Positions 48,279 through 58,211 of a stretch of DNA of 64,000 nt are shown piece after piece. Source of the stretch: an uncultured Alphaproteobacteria bacterium (GTDB lineage: Bacteria > Pseudomonadota > Alphaproteobacteria > UBA2966); the NCBI GenBank assembly GCA_958295725.1, contig OY282368.1:558001-622000 (forward strand), in the 5' to 3' direction. The position numbers and the translations under genes were made by a program. Each line of letters starts with the position of its first letter. Position 1 is the stretch's first letter. Below the pieces are notes generated by a model that did not search any database, was not told where the DNA came from, and worked only from the letters and a program-made list of their open reading frames with translations.

Positions 48279-49927
48279 CGGACCGCGGGACGATCGGGGG
48301 CGCAACACCCTTCCTCGAGGTCGAGGACCTGTCCGTCGTCTTCCGCATGGAGGACCGGGAGATCGCCGCGGTGCGCGACGTCTCGTTCCGCGTCGACCGG
48401 GGCGAGACGGTGGCGCTGGTCGGCGAGTCCGGTTCCGGCAAGTCGGTCACCGCGCTCTCGGTGCTTCAGCTCCTGCCCTATCCGAAGGCGCGGCACCCGA
48501 CGGGCTCCATCCGGGTCGACGGCGAGGAGGTCGTCGGCGCGGCGGAGCCTGTCTTGCGGGGCATCCGCGGCAACCGTATCTCCATGATCTTTCAGGAACC
48601 GATGACGTCGCTCAATCCGCTACAGACGATCGAGCGCCAGATCAAGGAGATCCTGTTCGTCCACCGGGGCATGGAGGCCCGGGCGGCGCGCGAACGTACA
48701 CTGGAATTGCTTCACCTCGTCGGCCTGCGCGACGCGGAGCGGCGACTCGACGCCTATCCCCACCAGCTCTCCGGGGGGCAGCGCCAGCGCGTCATGATCG
48801 CCATGGCCCTGGCCAACGAGCCGGAGTTGCTGATCGCCGACGAGCCGACCACGGCCCTCGACGTGACCGTGCAGGCGCAGGTCCTGGCTCTGCTCCGCCG
48901 TCTCCGGGACCGCCTCGGCATGGCGATCCTGCTGATCACCCACGACCTCGGCATCGTGGAGCGCATGGCCGACCGCGTGTGCGTCATGTCGGACGGCGAG
49001 CTGGTAGAGACGGGCGACACGGAATCGGTGTTCGCGGACCCGCGACATCCGTACACGCGGATGCTGATCTCGGCCGAGCCGAGCGGCCGCAAGCGCGCGC
49101 CGCCGCCCGGCGCGCCCGAGGTCGTGACCGGGGAGGGCGTCAAGGTCCGGTTCCCGGTCAAGGCCGGCGTCCTGCGGCGCACGGTCGACCACGTCCGGGC
49201 GGTCGACGGCGTCTCTCTCGCCGTGCGGGAGCGGCACACGGTGGGCGTCGTCGGCGAGTCGGGTTCCGGCAAGACCACCCTGGGTCTCGCGCTGCTGCGC
49301 CTGATCGAGAGCGACGGCGCCATCCGTTTCGACGGCCGTCCGATCCAGGGTCGGGGGTTCAGGGAGCTGCGCCCGCTGCGCCAGGACATGCAGATCGTGT
49401 TCCAGGACCCCTTCGCCAGCCTCAGCCCGCGGCTGTCCGCCGGGCAGATCGTCGGGGAGGGCCTCTCGGCGCACGGCCTCGGCGGCGCCTACGAGGAGCG
49501 TCGCCGGATCGTCGGCGACGCGCTGCGGGAGGTCGGGCTCGACCCGGACATGCAGGACCGCTATCCGCACGAGTTCTCGGGCGGTCAGCGCCAGAGGATC
49601 GCCATCGCCCGCGCCATGGTGCTGAAGCCGCGTTTCGTGGTTCTGGACGAACCGACGTCGGCGCTCGATCGTTCCGTGCAGGCTCAGATCGTGGACCTGC
49701 TGCGCGACCTGCAGGAGCGCCACGGTCTGGCCTACCTGTTCATCAGCCACGATCTGAAGGTGGTCCGCGCGCTCGCCGACGAGATCGTCGTGATGCGCGA
49801 CGGCAAGGTCGTGGAGCAGGGACCGGCGGACCGGGTGTTCGACAACCCGAAGGACGCCTACACCAGGGCGTTGATGGCCGCCGCCTTCGACCTCGCGGCG
49901 GACGAGTCGGGCGCGGTGGGCGTATAG
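48275..49927 (+). CDS. yejF: ABC peptide importer double ATPase YejF
   Basis: The 550-residue protein has two fused nucleotide-binding domains. The first has Walker [11 protein letters not shown] and signature [15 protein letters not shown]; the second has [11 protein letters not shown] and [15 protein letters not shown]. Both have Walker B with [12 protein letters not shown] or [12 protein letters not shown]. It energises uptake through YejB and YejE. Start ATG 48275 overlaps the yejE stop (ATGA). The gene ends the importer operon and converges on the toxin-antitoxin pair. Confidence 0.94.
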   Translation: MTDRGTIGGATPFLEVEDLSVVFRMEDREIAAVRDVSFRVDRGETVALVGESGSGKSVTALSVLQLLPYPKARHPTGSIRVDGEEVVGAAEPVLRGIRGNRISMIFQEPMTSLNPLQTIERQIKEILFVHRGMEARAARERTLELLHLVGLRDAERRLDAYPHQLSGGQRQRVMIAMALANEPELLIADEPTTALDVTVQAQVLALLRRLRDRLGMAILLITHDLGIVERMADRVCVMSDGELVETGDTESVFADPRHPYTRMLISAEPSGRKRAPPPGAPEVVTGEGVKVRFPVKAGVLRRTVDHVRAVDGVSLAVRERHTVGVVGESGSGKTTLGLALLRLIESDGAIRFDGRPIQGRGFRELRPLRQDMQIVFQDPFASLSPRLSAGQIVGEGLSAHGLGGAYEERRRIVGDALREVGLDPDMQDRYPHEFSGGQRQRIAIARAMVLKPRFVVLDEPTSALDRSVQAQIVDLLRDLQERHGLAYLFISHDLKVVRALADEIVVMRDGKVVEQGPADRVFDNPKDAYTRALMAAAFDLAADESGAVGV

Positions 49928-49944
49928 CCCGCCCGGCGGTCCCT

Positions 49945-50229
49945 TCAGGCGGCGAATCGGAGCCGCACCCCGCAAGCCCTGGCGATCTTGTGAACCGTGT
50001 CGATCTTTGGCGTGGTCTTCGCCAAGAGCACGCGGGACAGTCCGCTCCGATTCAAACCGGTCCGGCGCGAGAGTTCCGACACGCCGCCGGTCGCATCCGC
50101 GACGTTGCGAAGCGCGACCATCAGATCCTCGTGATCGCTTTCGGGATCGTCGAACACGACATTCAGATAGGCGGCGATGGCCTCGGGCGTCTTGAGGTAG
50201 TCGCTTGCCCTATGGGGTACGGTCGGCAT
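49945..50229 (-). CDS. higA: HigA-type antitoxin (HI1420-like addiction module antidote)
   Basis: The 94-residue DNA-binding antitoxin has an N-terminal YLKTPEAIAAYL segment and a helix-turn-helix reading VSELSRRTGLNRSGLSRVL. IDTVHKIARACGVRL follows. It should bind the toxin and its own promoter. ATG 50229 lies inside the 3' end of the toxin gene, with GGGAGA upstream, giving a 20-base overlap. A longer in-frame start at 50271 is less likely. It appears complete. Confidence 0.87.
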   Translation of the reverse strand: MPTVPHRASDYLKTPEAIAAYLNVVFDDPESDHEDLMVALRNVADATGGVSELSRRTGLNRSGLSRVLLAKTTPKIDTVHKIARACGVRLRFAA

Positions 50230-50485
50230 TTCGTTTCTCCCGCACATAATCTTTCCAGCAGGTTCGGGCACACTCGATATCGCGGTCTTGACGCCTTTTC
50301 GTTCCGCCCGCGAGCAGGATCACGACTTCCTGTCCATCCCGCCCATAGTACACCCGATATCCGGGACCATAGTCGATCCGAAGTTCCGAGACGCCGGAAC
50401 CGAGTCCCTTGTGATCGCCGAAGTTTCCCCGGCGTATCCGGTCGACGCGCTGCTCCACTCGAACGAGGGAGGAGGAGATCGTCAT
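50210..50485 (-). CDS. higB: HigB-type toxin (HI1419-like), apparently N-terminally shortened
   Basis: The 91-residue RelE/ParE-superfamily protein keeps the family core: RGNFGDHKGLGSGVSELRI and YGPGYRVYYG, then VILLAGGTKRRQDRDIE. Family members usually have about 35 residues before the GNxGD motif, including a first helix of FxxWLxxLxD type. Only 19 residues precede it here, and an in-frame TGA, which is the stop of the upstream aminopeptidase, lies five codons before the ATG. No other frame supplies the missing helix. The toxin may therefore be weak or dead while the antitoxin is intact. Confidence 0.82.
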   Translation of the reverse strand: MTISSSLVRVEQRVDRIRRGNFGDHKGLGSGVSELRIDYGPGYRVYYGRDGQEVVILLAGGTKRRQDRDIECARTCWKDYVREKRNADRTP

Positions 50486-50500
50486 GGGATGGGCCGGAGA

Positions 50501-51889
50501 TCACGTCGCCGGGTAGCGGTTCGCGAGTAAGGCGTACACGGCGCGCATGGCGTGCGCCTCGCCGCCCTCGGGGCGCCCGGGGCGGGAGCGGCGGTTCCAG
50601 CCGTAGATATCGAAGTGCGCCCAGGCGCCCGCGCGTTCGACGAAGCGGTCCAGGAACAGCGCCGCGGTGATCGAACCCGCCATCCGGTCCTCGCCAGCGT
50701 TGGCGATGTCGGCGACCTTTCCCCGGATCATGCACGCATAGGGCCGCCAGAGCGGCATGCGCCACACGGGATCGCACATGTCCGCGCCGAAGCGGACGAG
50801 GTCATCGGCGAGCTCGTCGTCGTGCGTGTAGAGCGCGGCGAGATCGGGCCCGAGAGCGACTCGCGCGGCGCCGGTCAACGTCGCGAAATCGAACAGCAGC
50901 TCGGGTTTCTCGCGGTCGGCCTCGGCGAGGGCGTCCGCCAGGACGAGGCGTCCCTCGGCGTCGGTGTTGCCGATCTCCACGGTCAGGCCCTTGCGGCTCA
51001 TGAGTACATCACCGGGACGGAAGCTGTCGCCCGAGACGCTGTTCTCGACGGCGGGGATCAGGACGCGCAGACGGACCCGGAGCCCGGCGTCCATGATCAT
51101 GCGCGCGAGCCCCAGAGCCGCGGCGGCGCCCCCCATGTCCTTCTTCATCAAGGCCATGCCCGACGCCGGCTTCAGATCGAGGCCGCCCGAATCGAAGCAG
51201 ACGCCCTTGCCCACGACCGTGACCTTCGGGTGTCTCACCGATCCCCAGCGCAGGTCGATCAGCCGGGGCGCCCGAGCACTCGCCCGGCCCACGGCGTGGA
51301 TCATGGGGTAGTTCCGTCGGAGCAGCGCGTCGCCGATGACGACCCGGCACGTCGCACCGCCCGTCCGCGCGACGCGCCTGGCCTCGTCGGCCAGTTCCGC
51401 GGGGCCGAGATCGGCGGCGGGGGTATTGATCAGGTCGCGCGCGAGCGCGAGCGCGCCATACGTTCTCGAGATGTCGGAGCGATCCACGCCCGGAGGCCAC
51501 GCGAGGCGCGCGTACTTCTCATCCTTGCCCCTGCCGTACCGCGTGAAGGCGTAGCCGCCCAACGCCCATCCGAGGGCCACCTTGGTCGCGAGACCCGCCT
51601 CGAGGGAACCTTCCAACCGGTAGGTCCGGCGCGGCAGCGCCGACGGGAGATCCGCGAAATCCCAGAAGGTCGGCGAGGACGGCATGCCGCACAAGGCCAG
51701 CGACGGCTCGCCGCCCTCGCCGGGGACCGGCAGATGTTGCCCGGACTTGCCCTCGAAGCCGTTCGCTTCCACCCAGGACCTGATCGCCGCGGGCCGCGAT
51801 TCGAGCCACGACGGCAGGGCGTCCTCGCTCAGCGGACGAAGGGGGATCGCGCGGCGCGCCCCCGATACGAGGGTCGGCGGTGCGGTCAC
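50501..51889 (-). CDS. M17 leucyl aminopeptidase family protein
   Basis: The 462-residue two-metal aminopeptidase has the M17 signature NTDAEGRLVLADAL, the metal/catalytic lysine segment GKGVCFDSGGLDLKP, and MKKDMGGAA. The N-terminal macro-like domain is short. It removes N-terminal residues from peptides in the cytoplasm, fitting with the peptide importer upstream. GTG 51889 is the likely start; the same frame is open further upstream but lies inside the MDR gene. The toxin gene follows immediately. Confidence 0.92.
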   Translation of the reverse strand: MTAPPTLVSGARRAIPLRPLSEDALPSWLESRPAAIRSWVEANGFEGKSGQHLPVPGEGGEPSLALCGMPSSPTFWDFADLPSALPRRTYRLEGSLEAGLATKVALGWALGGYAFTRYGRGKDEKYARLAWPPGVDRSDISRTYGALALARDLINTPAADLGPAELADEARRVARTGGATCRVVIGDALLRRNYPMIHAVGRASARAPRLIDLRWGSVRHPKVTVVGKGVCFDSGGLDLKPASGMALMKKDMGGAAAALGLARMIMDAGLRVRLRVLIPAVENSVSGDSFRPGDVLMSRKGLTVEIGNTDAEGRLVLADALAEADREKPELLFDFATLTGAARVALGPDLAALYTHDDELADDLVRFGADMCDPVWRMPLWRPYACMIRGKVADIANAGEDRMAGSITAALFLDRFVERAGAWAHFDIYGWNRRSRPGRPEGGEAHAMRAVYALLANRYPAT

Positions 51890-51909
51890 GGGTCTTCGGG
51901 GGGCGCCGG

Positions 51910-52881
51910 TCAGAGGGTGACGACGACGTTGCCCATCACCTTGCCGCTCTCCACGGCCTCGTGTGCCTTGACGATATCCTCCAGCGGATACGTCCCGGCG
52001 ACCGTGTGTTGGAGCGATCCCGCCTTCAGCATCTCGCGGATCGCCGCCGCGCCGGCGTCGCGCACCTCGTCCGTCAACTCGTACATGATGAAGAAGCGGA
52101 AGGTGACGTAGTTGGGCACGCACCACATGGCGGGGATGTTGGCGGTCGGCGCGCCCGCGCCGTAGACGACGACCGTCCCGCCGGGCCGCAGGACGTCCGG
52201 AATGAGACTCGCGTTGCCGCCGAGATCGACCTCGATGATGCGATCGACGCCGCGCCCTCCGGTGATCTCGCGAACCCGATCGCCCACGTTTTCGGTCTTG
52301 TAATCGATCGTGTGGTCGGCCCCGCCGGCCCGGGCATGGGCCGCCTTCTCCGCCGAGCTCACAGTGGCGATCACGGTCGCGCCCCGCAGCTTGGCGATCT
52401 GTACGACGTAGTGCCCCACGGCGCCCGCGCCGCCCGGCACGAGAAGCGTCTGCCCCGAAATGTCGCCGTCCAGGGTCAGCGCCCGCCAGGCGGTGAGCAC
52501 GGGAATGCCGAGACAGGCGCCGACGGTCTCGTCCGTACCGTCGGGCAGGGGGACGGCGTACTTCGACCCGATGGCGATGTACTCGGCCGCCGTGCCGTGC
52601 GGCCGGCGCCACTGACCGTTGATCGTCCAGACGCGCTCGCCGATGCGGGATTCGGGCACCCCATCGCCCACGGCGTCGATCTCTCCGGCGCCGTCGCTGT
52701 GCGGAACGATGGTAGGAAATTCCAGGTCCATCCCCTGGCGCTTCTTCACGTCGGACGGGTTGACGCCCGACGCCGCGATACGGATCCGCACCTCGCCGGG
52801 GCCCGGCGTCGGCGTGTCCAGTTCGCCGACCTCCAGTACGTCGGCGGCCGGACCCCTGCGGCGATAGTAGGCGGCTCTCAT
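51910..52881 (-). CDS. MDR-family NADPH:quinone reductase-like oxidoreductase
   Basis: The 323-residue medium-chain dehydrogenase has a GroES-like N-terminal domain (GEVRIRIAASGVNPSDVK) and a Rossmann domain with LVPGGAGAVGHYVVQIAK. The zinc-binding cysteines of alcohol dehydrogenases are absent, so it is a quinone/enone reductase type. The M17 gene follows 20 bases downstream of its stop. The 90 bases upstream separate it from the amidase gene on the same strand. Confidence 0.9.
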   Translation of the reverse strand: MRAAYYRRRGPAADVLEVGELDTPTPGPGEVRIRIAASGVNPSDVKKRQGMDLEFPTIVPHSDGAGEIDAVGDGVPESRIGERVWTINGQWRRPHGTAAEYIAIGSKYAVPLPDGTDETVGACLGIPVLTAWRALTLDGDISGQTLLVPGGAGAVGHYVVQIAKLRGATVIATVSSAEKAAHARAGGADHTIDYKTENVGDRVREITGGRGVDRIIEVDLGGNASLIPDVLRPGGTVVVYGAGAPTANIPAMWCVPNYVTFRFFIMYELTDEVRDAGAAAIREMLKAGSLQHTVAGTYPLEDIVKAHEAVESGKVMGNVVVTL

Positions 52882-52971
52882 GTCGTTTCCCCTCGTTCGT
52901 GCGGATTTCCCCCGGATATGGGGATTGAGATGAAAAACATCAAGCGTCTCTCCTCGTTCGGGCGGATTCCC

Positions 52972-54426
52972 CTAATCGTAACCCGGCGGCGGCACGAAGC
53001 CTCCGATCTCGTCGGCGAGAAGACGCGCGAACTCGATCGTCGTACGGTCTTCCAGGTGGGGGCCGACGATCTGCACGCCGACCGGCAGGCCGTCCGGCGT
53101 CAGGCCGGCGGGCGCCGACGTCCCGGGCAGGTAGACGTTGCAGCTGATGCCCGCCCAGAAGAGCTGATCGTTGTAGTTCTCCGTCCTGCCGTTGACCGTG
53201 ACGGTGCGGAAGAACCGTTCCACGTCCTGTTGATGCGGCATGGCGGCCGTTGCCGCCACGGGACACAGAAGCACGTCCCAGTCCCGGAAGAAGGCTTCCC
53301 ACGCGGCCCGGTCCCGCGTGCGTTGCTGATCGGCGATCGACCATTCCCGGTGGGACTGGATCGCGGCGCGCAGCGCACGGGCGCGGAAGCTCTCGTCATC
53401 GGTCGACAGGGTCGCGGCCTGCTCCGCCGCGTCGTCGATGAAGGATCGCGGTAATATGCCCGCCGTGGCCCCTCGCAGGAGTTGAATGTAGTTGGCGTGC
53501 GCGGCCGCCATGTCGACCTCCGGGCGGGCCGAGTCCGAGACCATGGCGCCCGCCTTGGCGCAGGCGTCGGCGACCGCCTGGATGCGGTCGGCGACGGCGC
53601 CATCGACGGCGCAGACCGGGGACTCCCGCATGACCGCGACGCGGTAGCCCGCCATCGCGGCGTGGCGCGGGCCGGGCAGCTCGAGTCTCCAGGCCTTGGC
53701 GTCGAGGCCGTCGGCGCCGGTCATCACGTCGAGCGCGGTCGCCAGATCTTCGGCGCTGCGCGCCATGGGTCCGACCACGAGGATGTCGAGCGGCTTGGGA
53801 TAACCCGGAAAGTCGTGGCCCGTCGTAGGCAGGATGCCGAAGGTCGGCTTGTGCCCGTAGACGCCGCAGTAGTGCGCCGGATTGCGGATCGACGCGCCGA
53901 TGTCGCTCCCCGCCTCGAGGGCGGAAAGACCGGCCGCGAGGGCGGCGGCCGAGCCGCCGGACGACCCTCCGGGCGCACGCGAGACGTCCCAGGGGTTGTT
54001 CGTCGTGCCGTACATGACGTTGTAGGTCTGCCAGTCCATCAACCGGAGCGGCACGTTGGTGGTGCCGAACAGGACGGCGCCCGAACCGAGGAGACGGTCG
54101 ACCACGACGGCGTTCTTCTCCGGGACGTGCGACGCGAGGTCGGGGTCGCCCCACGTCATGCGCAGGCCGGCGACGCCGAAGGCCTCCTTGATCGTCATCG
54201 GCACGCCGTGAAACGGCCCCCAGGCCTCGCTCTTCGCCAGCGCGTCGTCGGCTCGGCGCGCGCGTTCGCGGGCGCGTTCCGCGTCGAGCTCGACGATGGC
54301 GTTGAGGCCGGGGTTGTAGCGGTCGACCCGGTCCAGGCAGTGGTCGAGGAGCTCGAGGCAGCCCAGATCCCGGGCCCGTATGCGGCGCGCGAGCTCGAGC
54401 GCGGAGAGATAGGCGATGTCGGTCAT
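52972..54426 (-). CDS. Amidase-signature family protein (second amidase)
   Basis: The 484-residue protein has catalytic Lys in VPMTIKEAFGVAG, the cis-Ser in APGGSSGGSAAALAAG, and the nucleophile Ser in SDIGASIRNPAHYCG. ATG 54426 has GGGAG upstream and starts MTDIAYLSALELARRI, the same kind of N-terminus that the amidase at 24017 should have. Substrate is unknown. It has no GatB or GatC partner nearby, so it is a catabolic amidase rather than a tRNA amidotransferase. Confidence 0.9.
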   Translation of the reverse strand: MTDIAYLSALELARRIRARDLGCLELLDHCLDRVDRYNPGLNAIVELDAERARERARRADDALAKSEAWGPFHGVPMTIKEAFGVAGLRMTWGDPDLASHVPEKNAVVVDRLLGSGAVLFGTTNVPLRLMDWQTYNVMYGTTNNPWDVSRAPGGSSGGSAAALAAGLSALEAGSDIGASIRNPAHYCGVYGHKPTFGILPTTGHDFPGYPKPLDILVVGPMARSAEDLATALDVMTGADGLDAKAWRLELPGPRHAAMAGYRVAVMRESPVCAVDGAVADRIQAVADACAKAGAMVSDSARPEVDMAAAHANYIQLLRGATAGILPRSFIDDAAEQAATLSTDDESFRARALRAAIQSHREWSIADQQRTRDRAAWEAFFRDWDVLLCPVAATAAMPHQQDVERFFRTVTVNGRTENYNDQLFWAGISCNVYLPGTSAPAGLTPDGLPVGVQIVGPHLEDRTTIEFARLLADEIGGFVPPPGYD

Positions 54427-54563
54427 GCGCGGCTCCCGGTCGTCGTCGCCAGCCGTCGTCGACGGGGAAGGCGTCGCCGGTAGTATCGCTTGAGGCGCTC
54501 GCGACTCCAAGAGTATGGTCGAGGCCATGTCGCCGACCCGACTTGGCGAACCGTGGGTGGACC

Positions 54564-55508
54564 ATGAGCGATACTGAACTCAACGCCCCTCGAAACCGCT
54601 GGCCGGCGCCCGCGGCGGAGACCTACGGGGAGGCGGGAGTCGAGGTGGTCCCCATCACGGACGCTATCGGCGCCGAGATTCGCGGACTCGACCTGAGGAA
54701 CGAGCTCGCCCCGGCGGCCCGCGCCGCGGTGCATCGCGCGTGGCTCGAACACTGCGTCGTTCTCCTGCGGGACCAGCGGCTGAGCGACACCGACCTGATC
54801 CGGTTCAGCCGGGGTTTCGGAGAGCTCGACCACGGTCCGCCCATGGCGCGCCCGGCGGACCGCGACTCCCGCCCGGAGATATTCGTCGTCTCCAACGTGC
54901 TGGAGAATGGGGAGCCGATCGGATTCCTCGACGACCGCCCGCTGCCGTGGCACACCGACATGTCCTATGTCGAGACACCGCCGAAGGCGAGCACGCTCCA
55001 CGCCCTGGAGGTGCCGGAAGACGGGAGTGGCGACACCGGTTTCATCAACATGTACGAGGTGCTGGACTCGCTGCCCGTGGACCTGAGGTCCCGCATCGGC
55101 TCGCTGCGGCTGAGGCACGATCCCGCCCACGCCCTGCAGGGCGAGGTTCGGCACGGTTTCGACGCCGCCGAGCACGAGCGTATCGAGTCGGCGTCCGGAC
55201 CCGTGCATCCTCTCGTCCGCACGCATCCGGAGACCGGCCGCCGGGCTCTGTATCTCGGGCGCCACTGGAACGGCGACAAGCGCGCGACATACGTCGTGGG
55301 CATGTCGCGCGCCGAGTCGGACGCGCTCCTCGACGAGCTCTGGCGATTCGTCGCCGAGGAACGACGTGCTTGGCACCACCGGTGGCGGGTGGGCGATTAT
55401 CTCATGTGGGACAACCGCTGCGTCATGCACCGGCGCGGCCCCCTCGACCCGGCCCGGCGCCGCGTCATGCGCCGTACGCAGATCAGGGACACCGCGCGGC
55501 CGGCGTAG
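54564..55508 (+). CDS. TauD/TfdA-family dioxygenase (second copy)
   Basis: The 314-residue Fe(II)/2-oxoglutarate dioxygenase has the iron motif H-T-D in WHTDMSY near 133 and the distal His in NRCVMHRRG near 292. An arginine-rich RRRVMRRTQI follows and would hold the 2-oxoglutarate carboxylate. It shares only family-level features with the copy at 19834. ATG 54564 is preferred over GTG 54543 because of GGTGG just upstream. It is divergent from the amidase and convergent with the VOC gene, with 5 bases between. Confidence 0.9.
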   Translation: MSDTELNAPRNRWPAPAAETYGEAGVEVVPITDAIGAEIRGLDLRNELAPAARAAVHRAWLEHCVVLLRDQRLSDTDLIRFSRGFGELDHGPPMARPADRDSRPEIFVVSNVLENGEPIGFLDDRPLPWHTDMSYVETPPKASTLHALEVPEDGSGDTGFINMYEVLDSLPVDLRSRIGSLRLRHDPAHALQGEVRHGFDAAEHERIESASGPVHPLVRTHPETGRRALYLGRHWNGDKRATYVVGMSRAESDALLDELWRFVAEERRAWHHRWRVGDYLMWDNRCVMHRRGPLDPARRRVMRRTQIRDTARPA

Positions 55509-55513
55509 CCTTC

Positions 55514-56524
55514 CTACGCGGCCTCCCGCGCCCGCTCCCGAGCCGCCACGAACCCGAAGACGATGGCGTGAGACGTCGCCGGATCGAGGAAGAAGGCCGG
55601 GTCCCGGTCGTCCTCGCGGGCCGGGTTGTCGACGATGGCGGCGCCACGCTCCCTCAATCCTTCGCGCGTCTCGAGGAGGTCCTTGCAGCGCAGGACGACG
55701 TCGTGGACGCCCTTGCCTCGGGTGGGACGGAACCGCGCCAGCGGATGGCCGTCCCCGAAGTCATGGGCGGTCTCGCGGAACTGGAGGTCGGCGTCGCCGA
55801 TCTCGACGCGCGACCGGCGCAGGTCGGATCCGTTCTCCGCGCTGCGCTCGCGGACGGTCATGCCGATGACCTTCTCGCAGACGTCGGTGGCCGTGTCGAC
55901 GCCATCGACGAGGATGCCCACGTGGTCGATGCCGTCGAAATAAGGCGACATAGGCGTCTCCCCGCCGTCGAGTGTGTCGCGCCAGCCACCTTCCGCGTCG
56001 TTCCACACCAGTCCGTCGGCCTCGCTTCGTTCGGTGAATTGCAGGAGTACGCCGAAGGTGTGCCGGGGATCGGGAAAGAAGAGCTGGCTGCCCCGGATGC
56101 CGGGCCGCTCGCCGCCGGCCAGATCGTCGAACAGGGGCACGCCCTGGTCATTCAACGTCCGCCAGGCGGTCTTGAGGTCCGGCACCTTCACGCCGATGTG
56201 GTGGACCCCCTCGCCCCACCGTTCCAGGTAACGGATGAACACCGCCGTATCCAGGTGCAGGTTTCCTTCCGTTCCCACTTGGCGCAGTCCCGACGGGTCG
56301 CGGGGAGGGACGTAGTCGGGCTCCGCCTCGGGGTCGACGCCGGGCCTCGGCGGCTGCTGAATGACGAAATCCCCCTGGCCCATGCGGACGAGGCCGTTCT
56401 TCAGGCCGCTGGTCGGATCCGTCGCGACGCCGTAGACAGGCGCGCCGAGAACGTTCTCGAAGAACTCGATGGCCTTCCGTCGGTCGTGGATGGCGAGGCC
56501 GAGATGGTCGATGTTGGTGATCAT
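55514..56524 (-). CDS. Two-domain VOC family protein
   Basis: The 336-residue protein has two VOC domains: ITNIDHLGLAIHDRRKAIEFF with VHHIGVKVPD, and YFDGIDHVGILVDGVDTA with VHDVVLRCKD. This is the size and layout of extradiol dioxygenases and 4-hydroxyphenylpyruvate dioxygenase relatives, but their specific metal motifs are not secure. GAGGAG lies upstream of ATG 56524. An acyl-CoA ligase gene lies upstream on the same strand, 40 bases away, suggesting a shared pathway. Confidence 0.88.
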   Translation of the reverse strand: MITNIDHLGLAIHDRRKAIEFFENVLGAPVYGVATDPTSGLKNGLVRMGQGDFVIQQPPRPGVDPEAEPDYVPPRDPSGLRQVGTEGNLHLDTAVFIRYLERWGEGVHHIGVKVPDLKTAWRTLNDQGVPLFDDLAGGERPGIRGSQLFFPDPRHTFGVLLQFTERSEADGLVWNDAEGGWRDTLDGGETPMSPYFDGIDHVGILVDGVDTATDVCEKVIGMTVRERSAENGSDLRRSRVEIGDADLQFRETAHDFGDGHPLARFRPTRGKGVHDVVLRCKDLLETREGLRERGAAIVDNPAREDDRDPAFFLDPATSHAIVFGFVAARERAREAA

Positions 56525-56564
56525 GGTCCATGTTCTCCTCGCGAGCGGGACGCGGCGCCGGCGC

Positions 56565-58139
56565 TCACGGCGCCGGCATCCGGTACGTCTCCGCCAAGCG
56601 ACGGCGGAGCAGTTTGCCCGTCGGGCCCTTGGGCATCGTCTCGATAAACTGGACCGTCTTCGGGCACTTGTACACCGCCAGGCGGCGGCGGCAGAAATCG
56701 ATGATCTCGCTCTCGGTCGGCGTCGCCCCTTCGACCGGCACCACGAACGCCTTGACCTCCTCACCGTACTTGGCGTCGCCGACGCCGACGACCGCCGCCT
56801 CTCCGACTTGCGGGTGCCGCAGCAGGACCTCGTCGACCTCTCGCGGGTAGATGTTCTGACCGCCACGGATGATCAGGTCCTTCTTTCGATCGACGATGTA
56901 CAGGTATCCGTCGGCGTCCATGTAGCCGATGTCGCCGGTCAGGAACCATCCGTCCCGGAACGCGGCCTCCGTCGCCTCCGGGGCGTTGAAGTATCCCCGC
57001 GTAACGGCGCCGCCCTTGAGGACGATCTCGCCCCGGGCTCCGGGCGCGACGGGCCGGCCGTCGTCGTCCACGACGGCGATACGCGAATCGCCGATCGCCC
57101 GGCCGACCGAGCCGAAGCGGCGATAGCCGTCCTCCCGGCCGGGCCGAAACGCCTCCGGCGGCGGCACGGGGTTGAACGCGACGCGGCAGACCGTCTCGGT
57201 CAGGCCGTACCCCTCGATGACGACGGCGCCGAACGCGCGCTCGAACGCCTCCAGCAACGACGTCGGCAGCGGGCTGGAGCCGCAGATGAACAACCGCAGG
57301 CCGTGGGCCGGAGGCGCCGCCGCGCCCGACGCCCGATGCGCCTCGAGCAGGATGTAGAGGACGGTGGGTGCGGCGCTGCAATAGGTCGCTCCGGTCTCCG
57401 CGGCGAGGGTCCAGAAGGCGGACGCGCTAAACCGCCGCGGCACGACGACGCTGGCCCCCGCGACGAGCGCCGCGATCACGGAGTGCATCTCGGCGTTGGT
57501 GTGGTAGAGCGGCAGGATGCAGAGCGAGCGGTCCCCGGGGCCGAAGCCCATCCAGTCGACGATGTAGTAGCAGTCCGCCAGGATGTTCCGATGGCTCAGC
57601 ATGACTCCCTTGGGGCGGCCGGTGGAGCCCGACGTGTGGACGATCTGGGCGATGGAGTCGGCGCTCACCCGCGGCGGCGGCGCGGTGTCCCGGCTGGCGG
57701 GCCGGTGGGCGCGCCACAGGGACCTCGGGTCGTCGCAGACGCGCTTGGCCGGGCATCTGGCGCGACGCACGAGGCGGGCGGAATCCGGGTCGGCGCAGAC
57801 GACGTCGATCGCCGAGTTGGCAAGGATGTAGTCAACCTCGTCTTCCTGCAGGGCCGTGTTGATCGGGCAGGCGACGGCGCCCAGCGCCATGATGCCGAAA
57901 TAGACGGCGACGAAGTCAATGCCGTTGACCATCAGCAGGCCGACGTTGTCGCCGGGATCGACGCCCCACTCGTCGCGCAGGCGCAGGGCGACGTCGCGGG
58001 TCGCCCGGCGCAGCTCCGCGTAGGTTAGATCGGCGTCGTCGTCGGGCGCGATCAGGAAGAGGCGATCCGGCGTCGCTCCGGCCCGCAGTTCGATCAACGC
58101 CGGCAGACTCTCGAATATCCCGGGTTCGACTTCCGTCAT
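56565..58139 (-). CDS. AMP-binding acyl-CoA synthetase
   Basis: The 524-residue adenylate-forming ligase has the P-loop HTSGSTGRPKGVMLSH, the A5 motif EGYGLTETVCR, the hinge YIVDRKKDLIIRGG, and catalytic Lys in KGPTGKLLRR near the C-terminus. It activates a carboxylic acid with ATP and links it to CoA. ATG 58139 is chosen; the frame extends to 58199 without support. It heads an operon with the two-domain VOC gene and is divergent from pdxH. Confidence 0.91.
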   Translation of the reverse strand: MTEVEPGIFESLPALIELRAGATPDRLFLIAPDDDADLTYAELRRATRDVALRLRDEWGVDPGDNVGLLMVNGIDFVAVYFGIMALGAVACPINTALQEDEVDYILANSAIDVVCADPDSARLVRRARCPAKRVCDDPRSLWRAHRPASRDTAPPPRVSADSIAQIVHTSGSTGRPKGVMLSHRNILADCYYIVDWMGFGPGDRSLCILPLYHTNAEMHSVIAALVAGASVVVPRRFSASAFWTLAAETGATYCSAAPTVLYILLEAHRASGAAAPPAHGLRLFICGSSPLPTSLLEAFERAFGAVVIEGYGLTETVCRVAFNPVPPPEAFRPGREDGYRRFGSVGRAIGDSRIAVVDDDGRPVAPGARGEIVLKGGAVTRGYFNAPEATEAAFRDGWFLTGDIGYMDADGYLYIVDRKKDLIIRGGQNIYPREVDEVLLRHPQVGEAAVVGVGDAKYGEEVKAFVVPVEGATPTESEIIDFCRRRLAVYKCPKTVQFIETMPKGPTGKLLRRRLAETYRMPAP

Positions 58140-58211
58140 GGACGCGCCCGTCCAAGGTGGCGAAGCAGGCTCAATACCCGCATGAGGGCCTTGCTTCAAG
58201 CTGCTCGTCTT

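Noticed and set aside
58150..58190. Resemblance to the 3' half of a tRNA (T-arm-like stem GCGGG/CCTGC on the minus strand)
   Set aside because: The loop TATTGAG does not match the TTCRANY consensus and no matching acceptor, D-arm or anticodon arm lies upstream.
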